From: an uncultured Oscillibacter sp.
GTDB lineage: Bacteria; Bacillota; Clostridia; Oscillospirales; Oscillospiraceae
Reading direction: 5' to 3'
Assembly: GCA_910579435.1 (NCBI GenBank)
Contig: CAJTVF010000018.1
Location: 1-38,393, forward strand
Length of the DNA stretch: 38,393 nt
A program made the translations under genes and the position numbers. Below the pieces are notes generated by a model that did no database searches, had not been told where the DNA came from, and saw nothing but the letters and a program-made list of their open reading frames with translations. The stretch's first letter is position 1, and every line of letters begins with the position of its first letter. This document shows, one piece after another, positions 14,406 through 21,981 of this stretch.

Positions 14406-15553
14406 GCAGGGAATTTCTTGCGATTGCCCGGGAACACTGGGCGAAATATCCCCACATGGAGCCCCGGGACTTTGCCAAGCTGGCTTATCAGAGCGAGTTT
14501 GGCCCCGCCCATATGGTCCAGAGCCCGGACAAGGTGCTGGCGGCCCTGCTGGCGGAACGGAAGGAGGCGGGGCCGGAGCCCATTCCCCCGGAGCCCGTCG
14601 GGGGCGGCCTGTGCCGCTTCCATATCACCCAGACTCTCTCCACGTTGTCGGAGCTGCCGCTGATTGGGCGGATGTTCCGCCTGACCATGGCTCAAACGGA
14701 GGGCACGGAGGAGGGGCTCCTGGAAAAGCTGGCGGCCCTGGAGGCCCTTCCGGTCCCCGGTATGGCGGAGTATTTGGAGGGCTGGCGGCGGGAGGGCTGT
14801 CCGCCGGTCCATCACAGCGAGGCGTTCCGGAACGCCTACAACCCCCATTACCGGGTTCTGCAAACGCGCATGGCGGGGTTTCTCCCGGCGCTGGTCCCCA
14901 TCGACCGGCTGGTCCGGGAGCACTATGCCGCCTGGCTGCGGCGGGGGAGCTGGGGGGAGCCGCTGCCGGGAGAGAGCCCCCTGGCCCACCGGCATCGAAA
15001 CGGGCTGAGGCCCTTCCTTGCAGCCGTAGACGGCCGGTGCGGCAGCGGAAAAACCGGATTTGCCAAACTGGCGGAACAGTTGATTCCCGGCTCAAAGCAC
15101 ATCGCCCACATGGACGACTGTTACCTTCCCTGGGAGAGCCGGGCTTCCAACTGGATGGAGATTCCCGCCGGAAACATGGACCTGAACCGGGTCCGGGAGG
15201 AAATCTTGCTCCCGGTCCGCAACGGAACGCCCCTGACGTATCCGCCTTTCCTCCACGAAGGCCCGGTGCTGGACGAGTACGGGGAGCCCATAGAAATCGA
15301 CCCGGATGACGCGGAGCTCATCCTGGTGGAGGGCACCTACTCCCAGCATCCGGCCCTGGCGGGATTCTACGACTATAAAATATTCCTCACCTGTGACCGG
15401 GACGAGCAGACCCGCCGCCTCCAGGCCCGGGAGGGGGACTATTTCCCCACCTTCGACCGGGTGTGGCGGACGCTGGAGGAACGGTATTTTGCCGCCTGCG
15501 GCACGGAGGGGGCCGCCGATCTGGTGGTGGATACCACCGGATTTTTCGGATGA
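14402..15553 (+). CDS. Uridine-kinase-like P-loop protein with unknown N-terminal domain
   Basis: This encodes 383 residues. The C-terminal about 185 form a uridine/phosphoribulokinase-type kinase: Walker A AVDGRCGSGKTGFAK, HMDDCYLP as the Asp-containing substrate loop, LILVEGTYSQHP, and a lid with RRLQAREGDYFPTF. The first about 195 residues (REFLAIAREHWAKYPHMEPR, LCRFHITQTLSTLSE, VHHSEAFRNAYNPHYRVL) are a conserved-looking domain I cannot name. GTG 14402 overlaps the DUF3842 stop, a standard coupling arrangement, and gives MSREFLAIAREHW. The substrate is unknown and need not be uridine. It ends ten bases before the promoter of the next gene. Confidence 0.8.
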   Translation: MSREFLAIAREHWAKYPHMEPRDFAKLAYQSEFGPAHMVQSPDKVLAALLAERKEAGPEPIPPEPVGGGLCRFHITQTLSTLSELPLIGRMFRLTMAQTEGTEEGLLEKLAALEALPVPGMAEYLEGWRREGCPPVHHSEAFRNAYNPHYRVLQTRMAGFLPALVPIDRLVREHYAAWLRRGSWGEPLPGESPLAHRHRNGLRPFLAAVDGRCGSGKTGFAKLAEQLIPGSKHIAHMDDCYLPWESRASNWMEIPAGNMDLNRVREEILLPVRNGTPLTYPPFLHEGPVLDEYGEPIEIDPDDAELILVEGTYSQHPALAGFYDYKIFLTCDRDEQTRRLQAREGDYFPTFDRVWRTLEERYFAACGTEGAADLVVDTTGFFG

Positions 15554-15563
15554 AAAAAGGGAC

Positions 15564-15593
15564 TTGGCAGAAGCCGGGTCCCTGTGGTATACT
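15564..15593 (+). promoter_or_regulatory. Promoter of the first ECF S component gene
   Basis: TTGGCA (15564-15569), an 18-base spacer and TATACT (15588-15593). The transcribed leader of about 75 bases contains a GC-rich stem (CCGCC with GGCGG) but no riboswitch I recognise. Confidence 0.62.
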
Positions 15594-15675
15594 GTATGCG
15601 AAACAACCCGCCGTCAGGAAGGCGGCGGACTGTCAGAAGACGGGAAAACTTATCTGATTTGAAGGAGTTTTTCCC

Positions 15676-16251
15676 ATGAACGAAACCAAGACCCAAAGAC
15701 CCGTCCAAACCCTGGCCATGGCCGCTATAATGATGGCCCTGGGCTTCGTCCTGCCCTTCTTCACCGGGCAGATTCCCCAGATTGGCGGCATGCTCTGTCC
15801 CATGCACCTGCCCGTGCTGCTGTGCGGCCTCCTCTGCGGCTGGAGGTACGGCCTGGCGGTGGGCTTCCTCCTGCCGCTGCTGCGCAGCGTCACCCTGGGG
15901 ATGCCTCCGATGTTCCCCACCGCCGTCGCCATGGCTTTTGAGCTGGCGGCTTACGGCTTCCTGGCGGGCTTCCTCTACGCCCGGTCCCGCTGGCAGTGCG
16001 TGGTGGCCCTGTACCGCTGCCTCATTGCCGCCATGCTGGGCGGGCGCGTTGTCTGGGCCGTTGCCCGGGTGGTCCTCTCCGGCGTGTCCGGTCAGGCGTT
16101 TACCTGGCAGATGTTCCTCTCCGGCGCGTTCCTCACCGCCATCCCCGGCATCATCCTCCAGCTGGTCTTCATCCCCGCGGTGATGGTGGCCCTGGACCGG
16201 ACCGGGCTGGTCCGCTTCCGCCGGGGCGGGGAGACGGTCCCGGCGGCGTGA
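15676..16251 (+). CDS. ECF transporter S component (vitamin uptake), substrate unresolved
   Basis: This 191-residue integral membrane protein has about six hydrophobic helices. The N-terminal helix begins QTLAMAAIMMALGFVLPFF, containing the alanine-rich segment with small residues that docks S components on EcfT. GGMLCPMHLPVLLCGLLCGW, RSVTLGMPPMFPTAVAMAFE and GRVVWAVARVVLSG are typical of the Firmicutes S-component family. No EcfA or EcfT gene is nearby, so it belongs to the shared-module group II. The ligand cannot be assigned. ATG 15676 has AAGGAG nine bases upstream. It converges on the MocR-like gene with only six bases between stops and no visible terminator. Confidence 0.82.
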   Translation: MNETKTQRPVQTLAMAAIMMALGFVLPFFTGQIPQIGGMLCPMHLPVLLCGLLCGWRYGLAVGFLLPLLRSVTLGMPPMFPTAVAMAFELAAYGFLAGFLYARSRWQCVVALYRCLIAAMLGGRVVWAVARVVLSGVSGQAFTWQMFLSGAFLTAIPGIILQLVFIPAVMVALDRTGLVRFRRGGETVPAA

Positions 16252-16257
16252 TGTGAG

Positions 16258-17640
16258 TCAGCGGGTCAGGAAGACCTCGCTGAGCAGCGCCTCCGCCTCG
16301 TCCAGCCGCCCCGCGTCCAGTCCCGCGTAATTCACCACCAGCGTGTGGGCATAGGCGGGATTGGGAACGGCGGCGTACTCCGACAAAAACCCCAGACGCA
16401 CTCCCAGGCCCTCCGCCCGGCGGCGGAGGGCCTCGTCGTCCTCCTCGGTGTTCAGCCGGAGGAGGAAGTGAAGCCCCGCCCCCCGGTCGGTGAGGGAGGC
16501 GGCGAAGGGGCACTGCCGGAAGCGCTCCAGCACCGCCTCCCGGAGGAGGCGGTATTTTTTCCGGGTCCGGGAGAGGTGCTGCTCATACCCGCCGCCGCTG
16601 AGAAAGCGGGCCAGGACCTGCTGCTCCAGGGCGGGGACGGTGGAGGCGTAAAAGCCCAGCTCCCGGCGGCAGCGCTCCAGCAGCCGGGGCGGCAGGACCA
16701 TGAAGCCCACCCGCATGGAGGGGGAGATGGTCTGGGAGAAGGTGTTTATGTAGATCACCCGCCCCCGGGCGTCGATGCTCTGGAGGGTGGGGATGGGCCG
16801 CCCGATGAAGCGGAACTCGCTGTCATAGTCGTCCTCGATGATGACGCCGTCCGTCTCCTCCGCCCAGCGGAGAAGGGCGTGGCGGCGGGCGATGGGGGTG
16901 ACGATGCCCGTGGGATAGTGGTGGGCCGGGGAGAGATGGGCCGCCGTGGCCCCGGAGGCGTACAGGGGCTCCAGCGCCATGCCCTGGCCGTCCAGGGAAA
17001 TGGGGCGGCAGACGGCCCCCCACTTGCCGTAGACCTGGCGGATCTTGGGGTAGCCCGGGTCCTCCAGGGCGATGACCGCCTCCCGGCCCAGGAGCTGGGC
17101 CAGAAGCAGATAGAGATACTCCGCCCCCGCCCCCACGACGATCTGCTCCGGGGACACCGCCATGCCCTTGAAGTCCCGGAGGTCCCGGGCGATGGCCTCC
17201 CGCAGGGCGGGGAGGCCCTGGTGGGGCACCGGAGCCAGATGTCCCCCCTCGGAGAGGACCTGGCGGGTCAGCCTCGCCCAGAGGGCCGAGGGGAAAAAAG
17301 AGGGGTCCGCCTGTCCGCTTTTCAGGTCCAGCCGCCAGGAGCGGGGAGGCGCCTCCGCCGGGACGGCTTCTCCCGCCTCCGCCGCCGGGAGGCGGCGGTC
17401 CACCTGGGCGGCGTAGAAGCCCCGCCGGGGCCGGGCGTCCGCGTAGCCCTCCGCCACCAGCTGCTGATAGGCCCCCTCCACCGTGATGACGGACACCCGA
17501 AGATGCTCCGCCAGGGCCCGCTTGGAGGGCAGGCGTTCCCCCGCCGCCAGGGCGCCGCTGAGGATATCGTCCCGAAGGCGGCGGTACAGGTATTCATAAA
17601 GGGACAGCCCGCCCCGGGCCTCCAAATCGTACGTCAGCAT
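16258..17640 (-). CDS. MocR/PdxR-like regulator (GntR HTH plus aminotransferase domain)
   Basis: This encodes 460 residues. The N-terminal GntR winged helix (LYRRLRDDILSGALAAGERL, PSKRALAEHLRVSVITVEGAYQ) is joined by a linker to a type I aminotransferase fold (ADPSFFP, VVGAGAEYLYLL, EDPGYP, SPAHHYPTGI, IIEDDYDSEF, SPSMRVGFMVLP). MocR proteins use PLP as a sensor. The PLP-binding Lys normally sits in TFSKT; here it reads NTFSQT, so the Schiff-base lysine is a glutamine (codon CAG, 16734-16732). The ATG follows GAGGAGGG. It is divergent from an ECF S component gene, the arrangement expected of a local regulator of vitamin B6 or related uptake. Confidence 0.9.
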   Translation of the reverse strand: MLTYDLEARGGLSLYEYLYRRLRDDILSGALAAGERLPSKRALAEHLRVSVITVEGAYQQLVAEGYADARPRRGFYAAQVDRRLPAAEAGEAVPAEAPPRSWRLDLKSGQADPSFFPSALWARLTRQVLSEGGHLAPVPHQGLPALREAIARDLRDFKGMAVSPEQIVVGAGAEYLYLLLAQLLGREAVIALEDPGYPKIRQVYGKWGAVCRPISLDGQGMALEPLYASGATAAHLSPAHHYPTGIVTPIARRHALLRWAEETDGVIIEDDYDSEFRFIGRPIPTLQSIDARGRVIYINTFSQTISPSMRVGFMVLPPRLLERCRRELGFYASTVPALEQQVLARFLSGGGYEQHLSRTRKKYRLLREAVLERFRQCPFAASLTDRGAGLHFLLRLNTEEDDEALRRRAEGLGVRLGFLSEYAAVPNPAYAHTLVVNYAGLDAGRLDEAEALLSEVFLTR

Positions 17641-17746
17641 GGACGCGCCCTCCTCTGACCTTATAAAAAATTTCGTTTTTGGCTATTTCTATCCTACCAT
17701 AAAGGCGCTATGATGGCAACATCAACCGACAAAGGAGCGAGGCGCG

Positions 17747-18307
17747 ATGGAAAAGATTTTAAAGCGCGAGACGGTCCGGGCGGACGCCCGGCTGCTGGCC
17801 CTGACGGGGCTGTTCGCCGCCCTGGGCTGCGTGGGGACCATGGTTTTGCAGGTGCCCTCCCCCACCGGCGGGTATATGAACCTGGGGGACGCAGTGGTGA
17901 TTCTGGGGGCCTGGCTGCTGGGACCGGTGTACGGGGCGGTGGCCGGAGGCGTGGGGCCCGCTATGGCGGACCTGCTCAGCGGCTATGCCGTTTATGTCCC
18001 GGCTACTCTGGTGATCAAGGCCGTCATGGCCCTGACGGCGGCGCTTTTGTACCGGGCGCTGAAGAAGAGGGGGCTGTTTCTCTGCGCGGCGGCGGCGGAG
18101 GTCCCCATGGTTTTGGGCTATTGGCTGTTCGATGGGGCGCTGGCCTCCCTCTCCGGCGGCGGGGCCCTGGGGCTGTGCCTGACGGCCAGCGCGGCGGGCA
18201 TTCCCAGCAATCTGGTCCAGGCCGCCTTCGGAGCGGCGGCATCCACGCTGCTGGCTCTGGCCCTGCGGCGCAGCGGCTATGTCCGGAAGCAGTTCCCGAA
18301 TCTGTGA
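17747..18307 (+). CDS. ECF transporter S component, PdxU/ThiW/HmpT-like
   Basis: This 186-residue membrane protein has about six helices. The segments GYMNLGDAVVILGAWLLGP, YGAVAGGVGPAMADLLSGY and PATLVIKAVMAL are characteristic of the S-component branch that includes pyridoxine, HMP and thiazole transporters. Divergent placement next to a MocR/PdxR-like regulator makes a B6 vitamer or related precursor the best guess, but this is inferred from context. ATG 17747 is preceded by AAAGGAGCGAGG. The A/T-rich 106-base gap from the regulator holds both promoters; I could not settle their boxes. Confidence 0.82.
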   Translation: MEKILKRETVRADARLLALTGLFAALGCVGTMVLQVPSPTGGYMNLGDAVVILGAWLLGPVYGAVAGGVGPAMADLLSGYAVYVPATLVIKAVMALTAALLYRALKKRGLFLCAAAAEVPMVLGYWLFDGALASLSGGGALGLCLTASAAGIPSNLVQAAFGAAASTLLALALRRSGYVRKQFPNL

Positions 18308-18319
18308 GTATCGAAAAAG

Positions 18320-18351
18320 AAACCGGGACCCCCAGTTGGGGGTCCCGGTTT
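18320..18351. terminator. Bidirectional terminator between convergent genes
   Basis: AAACCGGGACCCCC and GGGGGTCCCGGTTT form a perfect 14-bp stem with loop AGTT, 13 bases after the S-component stop. It faces the convergent DUF975 gene. Confidence 0.8.
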
Positions 18352-18376
18352 TGATATACGAAAACAGGGTGTAGGC

Positions 18377-19189
18377 TCAGCCCAGCCCGTCCGGGGCGTT
18401 CCAGCCGTCCCAGGGGGAAGCCTGGGTGGGAGCCGCGTCCTTGCCTATGCCGGAGGTGCGCTTGGCAACGTCGAAATAGGCCAGCTGGACGCAGGTGCAA
18501 TTGGGAATGTAAAAGAGGGCCACCAGAAGCTGCCAGAGGCCGAAAATGGCGTTCAGGGCGAAGATGGGGAGGCCGAAGTAGGTCCCCGGGGCGGGGATGC
18601 CGTAGAGCATCAGCATGGCCAGGTCCTGGTTTATCTTGAGGCTCAGGAGCAGGGTTGGGAAAATGGCCAGCAGATTCCAGCCGATGTAGCTCAGGTCCAG
18701 GGTGAAGAGCTGGGCCTTGTAGCCCAGGGTCTGCCGCTTGCTCATTTCCAGAGCCTCCATCACGCCGATATCCGGGTCCTCGTAGAGGTTATAGAAGGCA
18801 AAGCTGTAGCGGTAAGCGGCGATGATGCCGGGGATGATGAAGAGCAGGGACCAGAGGAAGATGAAGAGGCTGAATACTATGTCCAGCAGAATCAGCTTCC
18901 CCACAAAGGAGAACCCGTCGAACAGCGTCAGAAACTCCGCCCGCTCTCCCCGGCGAACGGCCATGCAGTACAGGGCGAAGCCCGTGGCCAGGACGGTGCT
19001 CAGCAGGGAGACCAGGATGGAGATGAAAATGCTGAAAAAGCCGGTGTCCACCAGGGCGGAAAACAGGTTCAGCACAATGAGCAGCCCCATGTACAGGGCG
19101 GTCATGGCCTTGGGGGAGACCTGCGCGTCCCGCAGAAGCTCCGCCGCCTCCCATTTGCATTGTTTGCGGTCAATGTGTTCAGACGTCAT
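18377..19189 (-). CDS. DUF975 family membrane protein
   Basis: This encodes 270 residues, with about five to six membrane helices. DUF975 features are visible: the N-terminal WEAAELLRDAQ segment, VRRGERAEFLTLFDGFSFVG, LLFIIPGIIAAYRYSFAFY and the conserved NLYEDPDIGVMEALEMSK motif, then SYIGWNLLAIF. The family's function is unknown; members are widespread in Firmicutes and sometimes linked to envelope stress. The short cytoplasmic tail ends in a Trp/Pro-rich stretch. ATG 19189 has GGAGGCCC upstream. It is monocistronic between two hairpins. Confidence 0.88.
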   Translation of the reverse strand: MTSEHIDRKQCKWEAAELLRDAQVSPKAMTALYMGLLIVLNLFSALVDTGFFSIFISILVSLLSTVLATGFALYCMAVRRGERAEFLTLFDGFSFVGKLILLDIVFSLFIFLWSLLFIIPGIIAAYRYSFAFYNLYEDPDIGVMEALEMSKRQTLGYKAQLFTLDLSYIGWNLLAIFPTLLLSLKINQDLAMLMLYGIPAPGTYFGLPIFALNAIFGLWQLLVALFYIPNCTCVQLAYFDVAKRTSGIGKDAAPTQASPWDGWNAPDGLG

Positions 19190-19226
19190 GATAGGGCCTC
19201 CTAAACCGTGGTGGTGTCTTTGTCTT

Positions 19227-19255
19227 AGTTTAGCACAATCCGGGCCGGAAGGCAA
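19227..19255 (-). promoter_or_regulatory. Probable promoter of the DUF975 gene
   Basis: On the minus strand TTGCCT (19255-19250), 17 bases, TAAACT (19232-19227), about 40 bases before the start codon. Both boxes match at four or more positions. Confidence 0.5.
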
Positions 19256-19260
19256 GCGGG

Positions 19261-19288
19261 AAAACGGACCCGCCGGGAGGGCGGGCCC
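19261..19288 (-). terminator. Terminator after the dihydrouridine synthase gene
   Basis: The minus strand forms GGGCCCGCC with GGCGGGTCC (one G-U pair), then GTTTT, seven bases past the dus stop. Confidence 0.62.
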
Positions 19289-19295
19289 GCCCTTT

Positions 19296-20273
19296 TCATG
19301 CCAATTCCCCCCGGGGGGCGTCCAGAAGCTCCAGCTCCTGGAAGATCCGGGCCTCCAGCTCCTCATAGGCCCGGGGGCCCCGGGAGCGGCGCATCCGGCC
19401 CCCCAGGCGCTCGCCGTTTTCAAAGAGGTGGATGAGGTAGAACCAGACCTCCTTCATCCGCTGGGAGGCGGGGGCGGCCTGGCTGTCGGGGGCGGCCTGG
19501 CCGTAGAAGTCCTGATAGGCCCGGTAGAGCTCCTGGGTGAAGGCTTGCAGCTCTTCTTTAGAAGCGGCGGACCCGCCCCGGAGCCGCCGCAAAAGCGCCG
19601 GGTCCGCGATGGCCCCCCGGCCAATCATGGCGGCGTCCAAGCCGGGGAATTGGGCCTCCAAGGCCCGGACGCCCGCGACGGAGGTCAAATCCCCGTTGTA
19701 GCACACCGGGTTTTTGCTCTCCGCCACGGCCAGGGCGAACAGATCCATATGCACCGCCCCCCGGTACTTCTCCGGCCGGACCCGGGGGTGGATGGTGAGA
19801 CAGGCGATGGGATAGCGGTTGAAGACCTCCAGCAGGCGGGGGAACTCCTCCGGCGTGTTGTAGCCCAATCGGGTCTTCACGGAGACGGGGACGGACGTGC
19901 CGGAAAACACCCCGTCCAGAAAGCGGTCCAGGAAGTCCGGGTCCATCAGCAGGCCGGAGCCCTTCCCCTTGGCGGTGACGGTGCCGGAGGGACAGCCCAG
20001 GTTCAGGTTGACCTCCTCATAGCCCATGTCCGCCAAGTCCTCCGCCGCCCAGACGAAATCCGCCGCCCGCTTCGCCATCACCTGGGGAACCTGGGGGAGC
20101 CCTTCCGGGTTCTCCAGCTCCCGGCGGTCCCGGGGCGTGATAATATGCTGGTCCGTGGGGGAGATAAAGGGGACGAAATAGCGGTCCGCCCCGCCGAAGC
20201 GCGCGTGCCACACCCGGCGGAAGACCCGCTTGGTGATGCCGTCCAGGGGGGCGAAGTCCAAGCGGGCGATCAT
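19296..20273 (-). CDS. tRNA-dihydrouridine synthase family protein
   Basis: This 325-residue flavoprotein of the Dus family reduces specific uridines in tRNA. Visible motifs are LDFAPLDGITKRVFR at the N-terminus, the catalytic-Cys segment NLGCPSGTVTAKGKG, VSVKTRLGY, LTIHPR in the substrate region, CYNGDLTS and MIGRGAIADP in the phosphate-binding strand. The C-terminal helical tRNA-binding domain begins near residue 245. The specific site (DusA, B or C type) is not assigned. ATG 20273 overlaps the stop of the upstream ArsC-like gene (ATGA), so translation is coupled. This is the last gene of a three-gene operon. Confidence 0.92.
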   Translation of the reverse strand: MIARLDFAPLDGITKRVFRRVWHARFGGADRYFVPFISPTDQHIITPRDRRELENPEGLPQVPQVMAKRAADFVWAAEDLADMGYEEVNLNLGCPSGTVTAKGKGSGLLMDPDFLDRFLDGVFSGTSVPVSVKTRLGYNTPEEFPRLLEVFNRYPIACLTIHPRVRPEKYRGAVHMDLFALAVAESKNPVCYNGDLTSVAGVRALEAQFPGLDAAMIGRGAIADPALLRRLRGGSAASKEELQAFTQELYRAYQDFYGQAAPDSQAAPASQRMKEVWFYLIHLFENGERLGGRMRRSRGPRAYEELEARIFQELELLDAPRGELA

Positions 20274-20620
20274 CCCAGCTTCTCCTCCCACTCCTGGGGC
20301 TTGAACCCGGTGAGGACAAAGCCGTCCCCCGCCAGAATGGGCCGCTTTACCAGCATGCCGTCCGTGGCCAGCAGGGCCAGCTGCTCCTCCTCGGTCATGC
20401 CGGGGAGCTTGTCCTTCAAGCCCAGGGCCTTGTATTGGAGGCCGCTGGTGTTGAAAAAGCGCTTCAGGGGCAGGCCGCTGGCTTGATACCACCCGCGGAG
20501 CTCCTCCGCCGTGGGGTTTTCCAGCTTGATGTCCCGGACCTCACAGGCAAGGCCCTTCTCGTCCAGCCATTTTTTCGCTTTCTGGCAGGTGGTGCACTTG
20601 GGATACCAGAGCATGAGCAT
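20270..20620 (-). CDS. ArsC/Spx family thioredoxin-fold protein
   Basis: This 116-residue protein has a thioredoxin-like fold and CxxC (WYPKCTTCQKAKKWL) at the N-terminus, an RDIKLENPTAEEL segment, LPLKRFFNTSG, and LVKRPILAGDGFVLTGF near the end, matching the ArsC/Spx/YusI family. The second half of the arsenate reductase active site is not clear, and many such proteins are not arsenate reductases; Spx-type regulators interact with RNA polymerase. No ars genes are nearby. ATG 20620 has AAGGAGGGA eight bases upstream. It sits between the aminopeptidase and Dus genes. Confidence 0.85.
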   Translation of the reverse strand: MLMLWYPKCTTCQKAKKWLDEKGLACEVRDIKLENPTAEELRGWYQASGLPLKRFFNTSGLQYKALGLKDKLPGMTEEEQLALLATDGMLVKRPILAGDGFVLTGFKPQEWEEKLG

Positions 20621-20637
20621 GGGGGAATCCCTCCTTT

Positions 20638-21729
20638 TTAGAGAATCAGCAGTTCCTTGGGGGCCTTGGTCAGATTCCGGCGGCCCTCCGGGGTAATCAA
20701 AATCACGTCCTCGATGCGGACGCCTAAGTTCCCGGGAATGTAAATCCCCGGCTCCGCCGAAATCACCGCCCCGGCGGGGAGGGGCTTTTCGTTGGAAGCG
20801 GCGGCGTTGGGGGCCTCGTGGATTTCCACGCCCACCCCGTGGCCGAAGCTGTGGGTGAAATACTCCCCATAGCCCGCCTCCTCAATGACGGCCCTGGCGG
20901 CGGCGTCCACCGCCTTGCCGGGGACCCCGGCCTTCGCGGCGGCGATGCCCGCCTCCTGGGCGGAGAGGACGGTTTTATAGACCCGCTCCATCTCCTCCGT
21001 CACGGACCCCACCGCCACGGTGCGGGTCATGTCGGAGCAGTAGCCCCCGTAAACGCAGCCGAAGTCCATGGTGACGAACTCCCCGGCTTGAATCTCTTTT
21101 TCCGAGGGCACGCCGTGGGGCAGGCTCCCGTTGGGGCCGGAGACTACGATGGGGTCGAAGGACATGTCCGACGCGCCGTAGTGCAGCATCAGATACTGAA
21201 GCCGGGCGGCGATCTCCTTTTCCGTCACGCCGGGGCGGAGTTCCTTTAAAATGTCCTCCAGGGCCCGCTCGGCGATGCCCTGGGCGGCTTCCATGGCTTG
21301 GAGCTCCGCCGCGTCCTTGGCCTGCCGGAGCTTCATAATGGGTTCCGAGGCGGGAACCAGCTCGCAGGGGGGGTGGCCCTCCTCGTCCAGGGCCTTTTCC
21401 AGCCGCCGGAAGGACTGGACGGACATGGCCGCGTCCTCGAAGCCCAGGCGGCGGACGCCCTTCAAAAACACCAGCTCCTTGAGCTGGTCCATCAGGCCCT
21501 TTCCGGGCTTGACCTCCCGGAGCTCCGCCCCGTCCAGATGGCGGGCGGCGGCTTCCGTGTAGCGGGCGTCGGTGAAAAACACCGCGCCTTTTTTCGTGAC
21601 GAGGGCCGTGGCGTCCGCGCCGGGGGTGAAGAAGCCGGAGGCGTAAAAGCGGTTGGCCTCCCCGGTGAGGAGGACCGCGTCCAGGTTTTCCGCCTCTAAG
21701 GCGGCGGCAATGGCGGGGTAGTGATTCAT
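20638..21729 (-). CDS. Xaa-Pro aminopeptidase/proline dipeptidase family (M24B)
   Basis: This encodes 363 residues. An N-terminal creatinase-like domain (AVLLTGEANRFYASGF, VFFTDARYTEAA) precedes the pita-bread catalytic domain. The five dinuclear-metal ligands are visible: Asp in VTMDFGCVYGGY, Asp in CSDMTRTV, His in HSFGHGVGVEIHEAP, Glu in SAEPGIYIP and Glu in VRIEDVILIT. It cleaves N-terminal residues before proline in peptides, probably for peptide recycling. ATG 21729 gives MNHYPAIAAALEAENL, the normal N-terminus; an earlier in-frame ATG at 21795 lacks a ribosome site. It is first of the operon with the ArsC-like and Dus genes. Confidence 0.93.
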   Translation of the reverse strand: MNHYPAIAAALEAENLDAVLLTGEANRFYASGFFTPGADATALVTKKGAVFFTDARYTEAAARHLDGAELREVKPGKGLMDQLKELVFLKGVRRLGFEDAAMSVQSFRRLEKALDEEGHPPCELVPASEPIMKLRQAKDAAELQAMEAAQGIAERALEDILKELRPGVTEKEIAARLQYLMLHYGASDMSFDPIVVSGPNGSLPHGVPSEKEIQAGEFVTMDFGCVYGGYCSDMTRTVAVGSVTEEMERVYKTVLSAQEAGIAAAKAGVPGKAVDAAARAVIEEAGYGEYFTHSFGHGVGVEIHEAPNAAASNEKPLPAGAVISAEPGIYIPGNLGVRIEDVILITPEGRRNLTKAPKELLIL

Positions 21730-21807
21730 AGAGCAGCAGTCCTTTACTCGCCCTGACGGGCGGGGGAGATTGGATACCAGCGATGGCTGGTTCATTGCAC
21801 CCCCCCA

Positions 21808-21841
21808 TTTTCTCTTTTCCTTCCAGAAGGAAAAGAGAAAA
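21808..21841. repeat. Perfect 15-bp stem hairpin in the spacer upstream of the M24 gene
   Basis: TTTTCTCTTTTCCTT pairs with AAGGAAAAGAGAAAA around CCAG. A second copy of the right arm (AAAAGAGAAAAGGAAG) follows at 21859-21874. It encodes no gene and appears to be part of a compound intergenic repeat running to 21981. Confidence 0.7.
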
Positions 21842-21877
21842 CGGGCCGTGCACGGTCCAAAAGAGAAAAGGAAGTAT

Positions 21878-21900
21878 GGGCCCTTCGGGCCAATTTTTTT
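21878..21900 (+). terminator. Terminator-like hairpin of unknown use
   Basis: GGCCC and GGGCC with loop TTC, then AATTTTTTT on the plus strand. Neighbouring genes run on the minus strand, so it does not terminate any visible transcript. It more likely belongs to the repeat unit. Confidence 0.45.
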
Positions 21901-21981
21901 GCCCTTCTATCGGTAGAACACCCTGTAGGGCGGACCTATGTGTCCGCCCTCCCCCAGGGTCTGCCCTTCTATCGATAGAAC
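21900..21981. repeat. Compound repeat: direct repeats flanking an inverted repeat
   Basis: A 20-base sequence, TGCCCTTCTATCGRTAGAAC, occurs at 21900-21919 and 21962-21981 with one difference. Its core TTCTATCGATAGAA is itself a palindrome in the second copy. Between the copies lies a nested hairpin (ACCCTG, AGGGCGGAC, CTATGT, GTCCGCCCT, AGGGT). This looks like a dispersed intergenic element. Confidence 0.7.

Noticed and set aside
15594..15675. A vitamin riboswitch upstream of the first ECF S component
   Set aside because: Only a short GC stem is visible and no known riboswitch core could be matched. The leader is too short for most cobalamin, TPP or FMN types.
16258..17658. A long plus-strand open frame opposite the MocR-like gene
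   Set aside because: It is low-complexity Gly/Ala/Arg/Gln sequence typical of a shadow frame. The minus-strand protein has intact domains.
20270..20620. An arsenate resistance gene
   Set aside because: The CxxC start and lack of ars neighbours fit the broader Spx/ArsC-like family. Arsenate reduction is not supported.
21900..21981. A CRISPR array
   Set aside because: There are only two repeat copies, and the intervening 42 bases are themselves an inverted repeat rather than a spacer.
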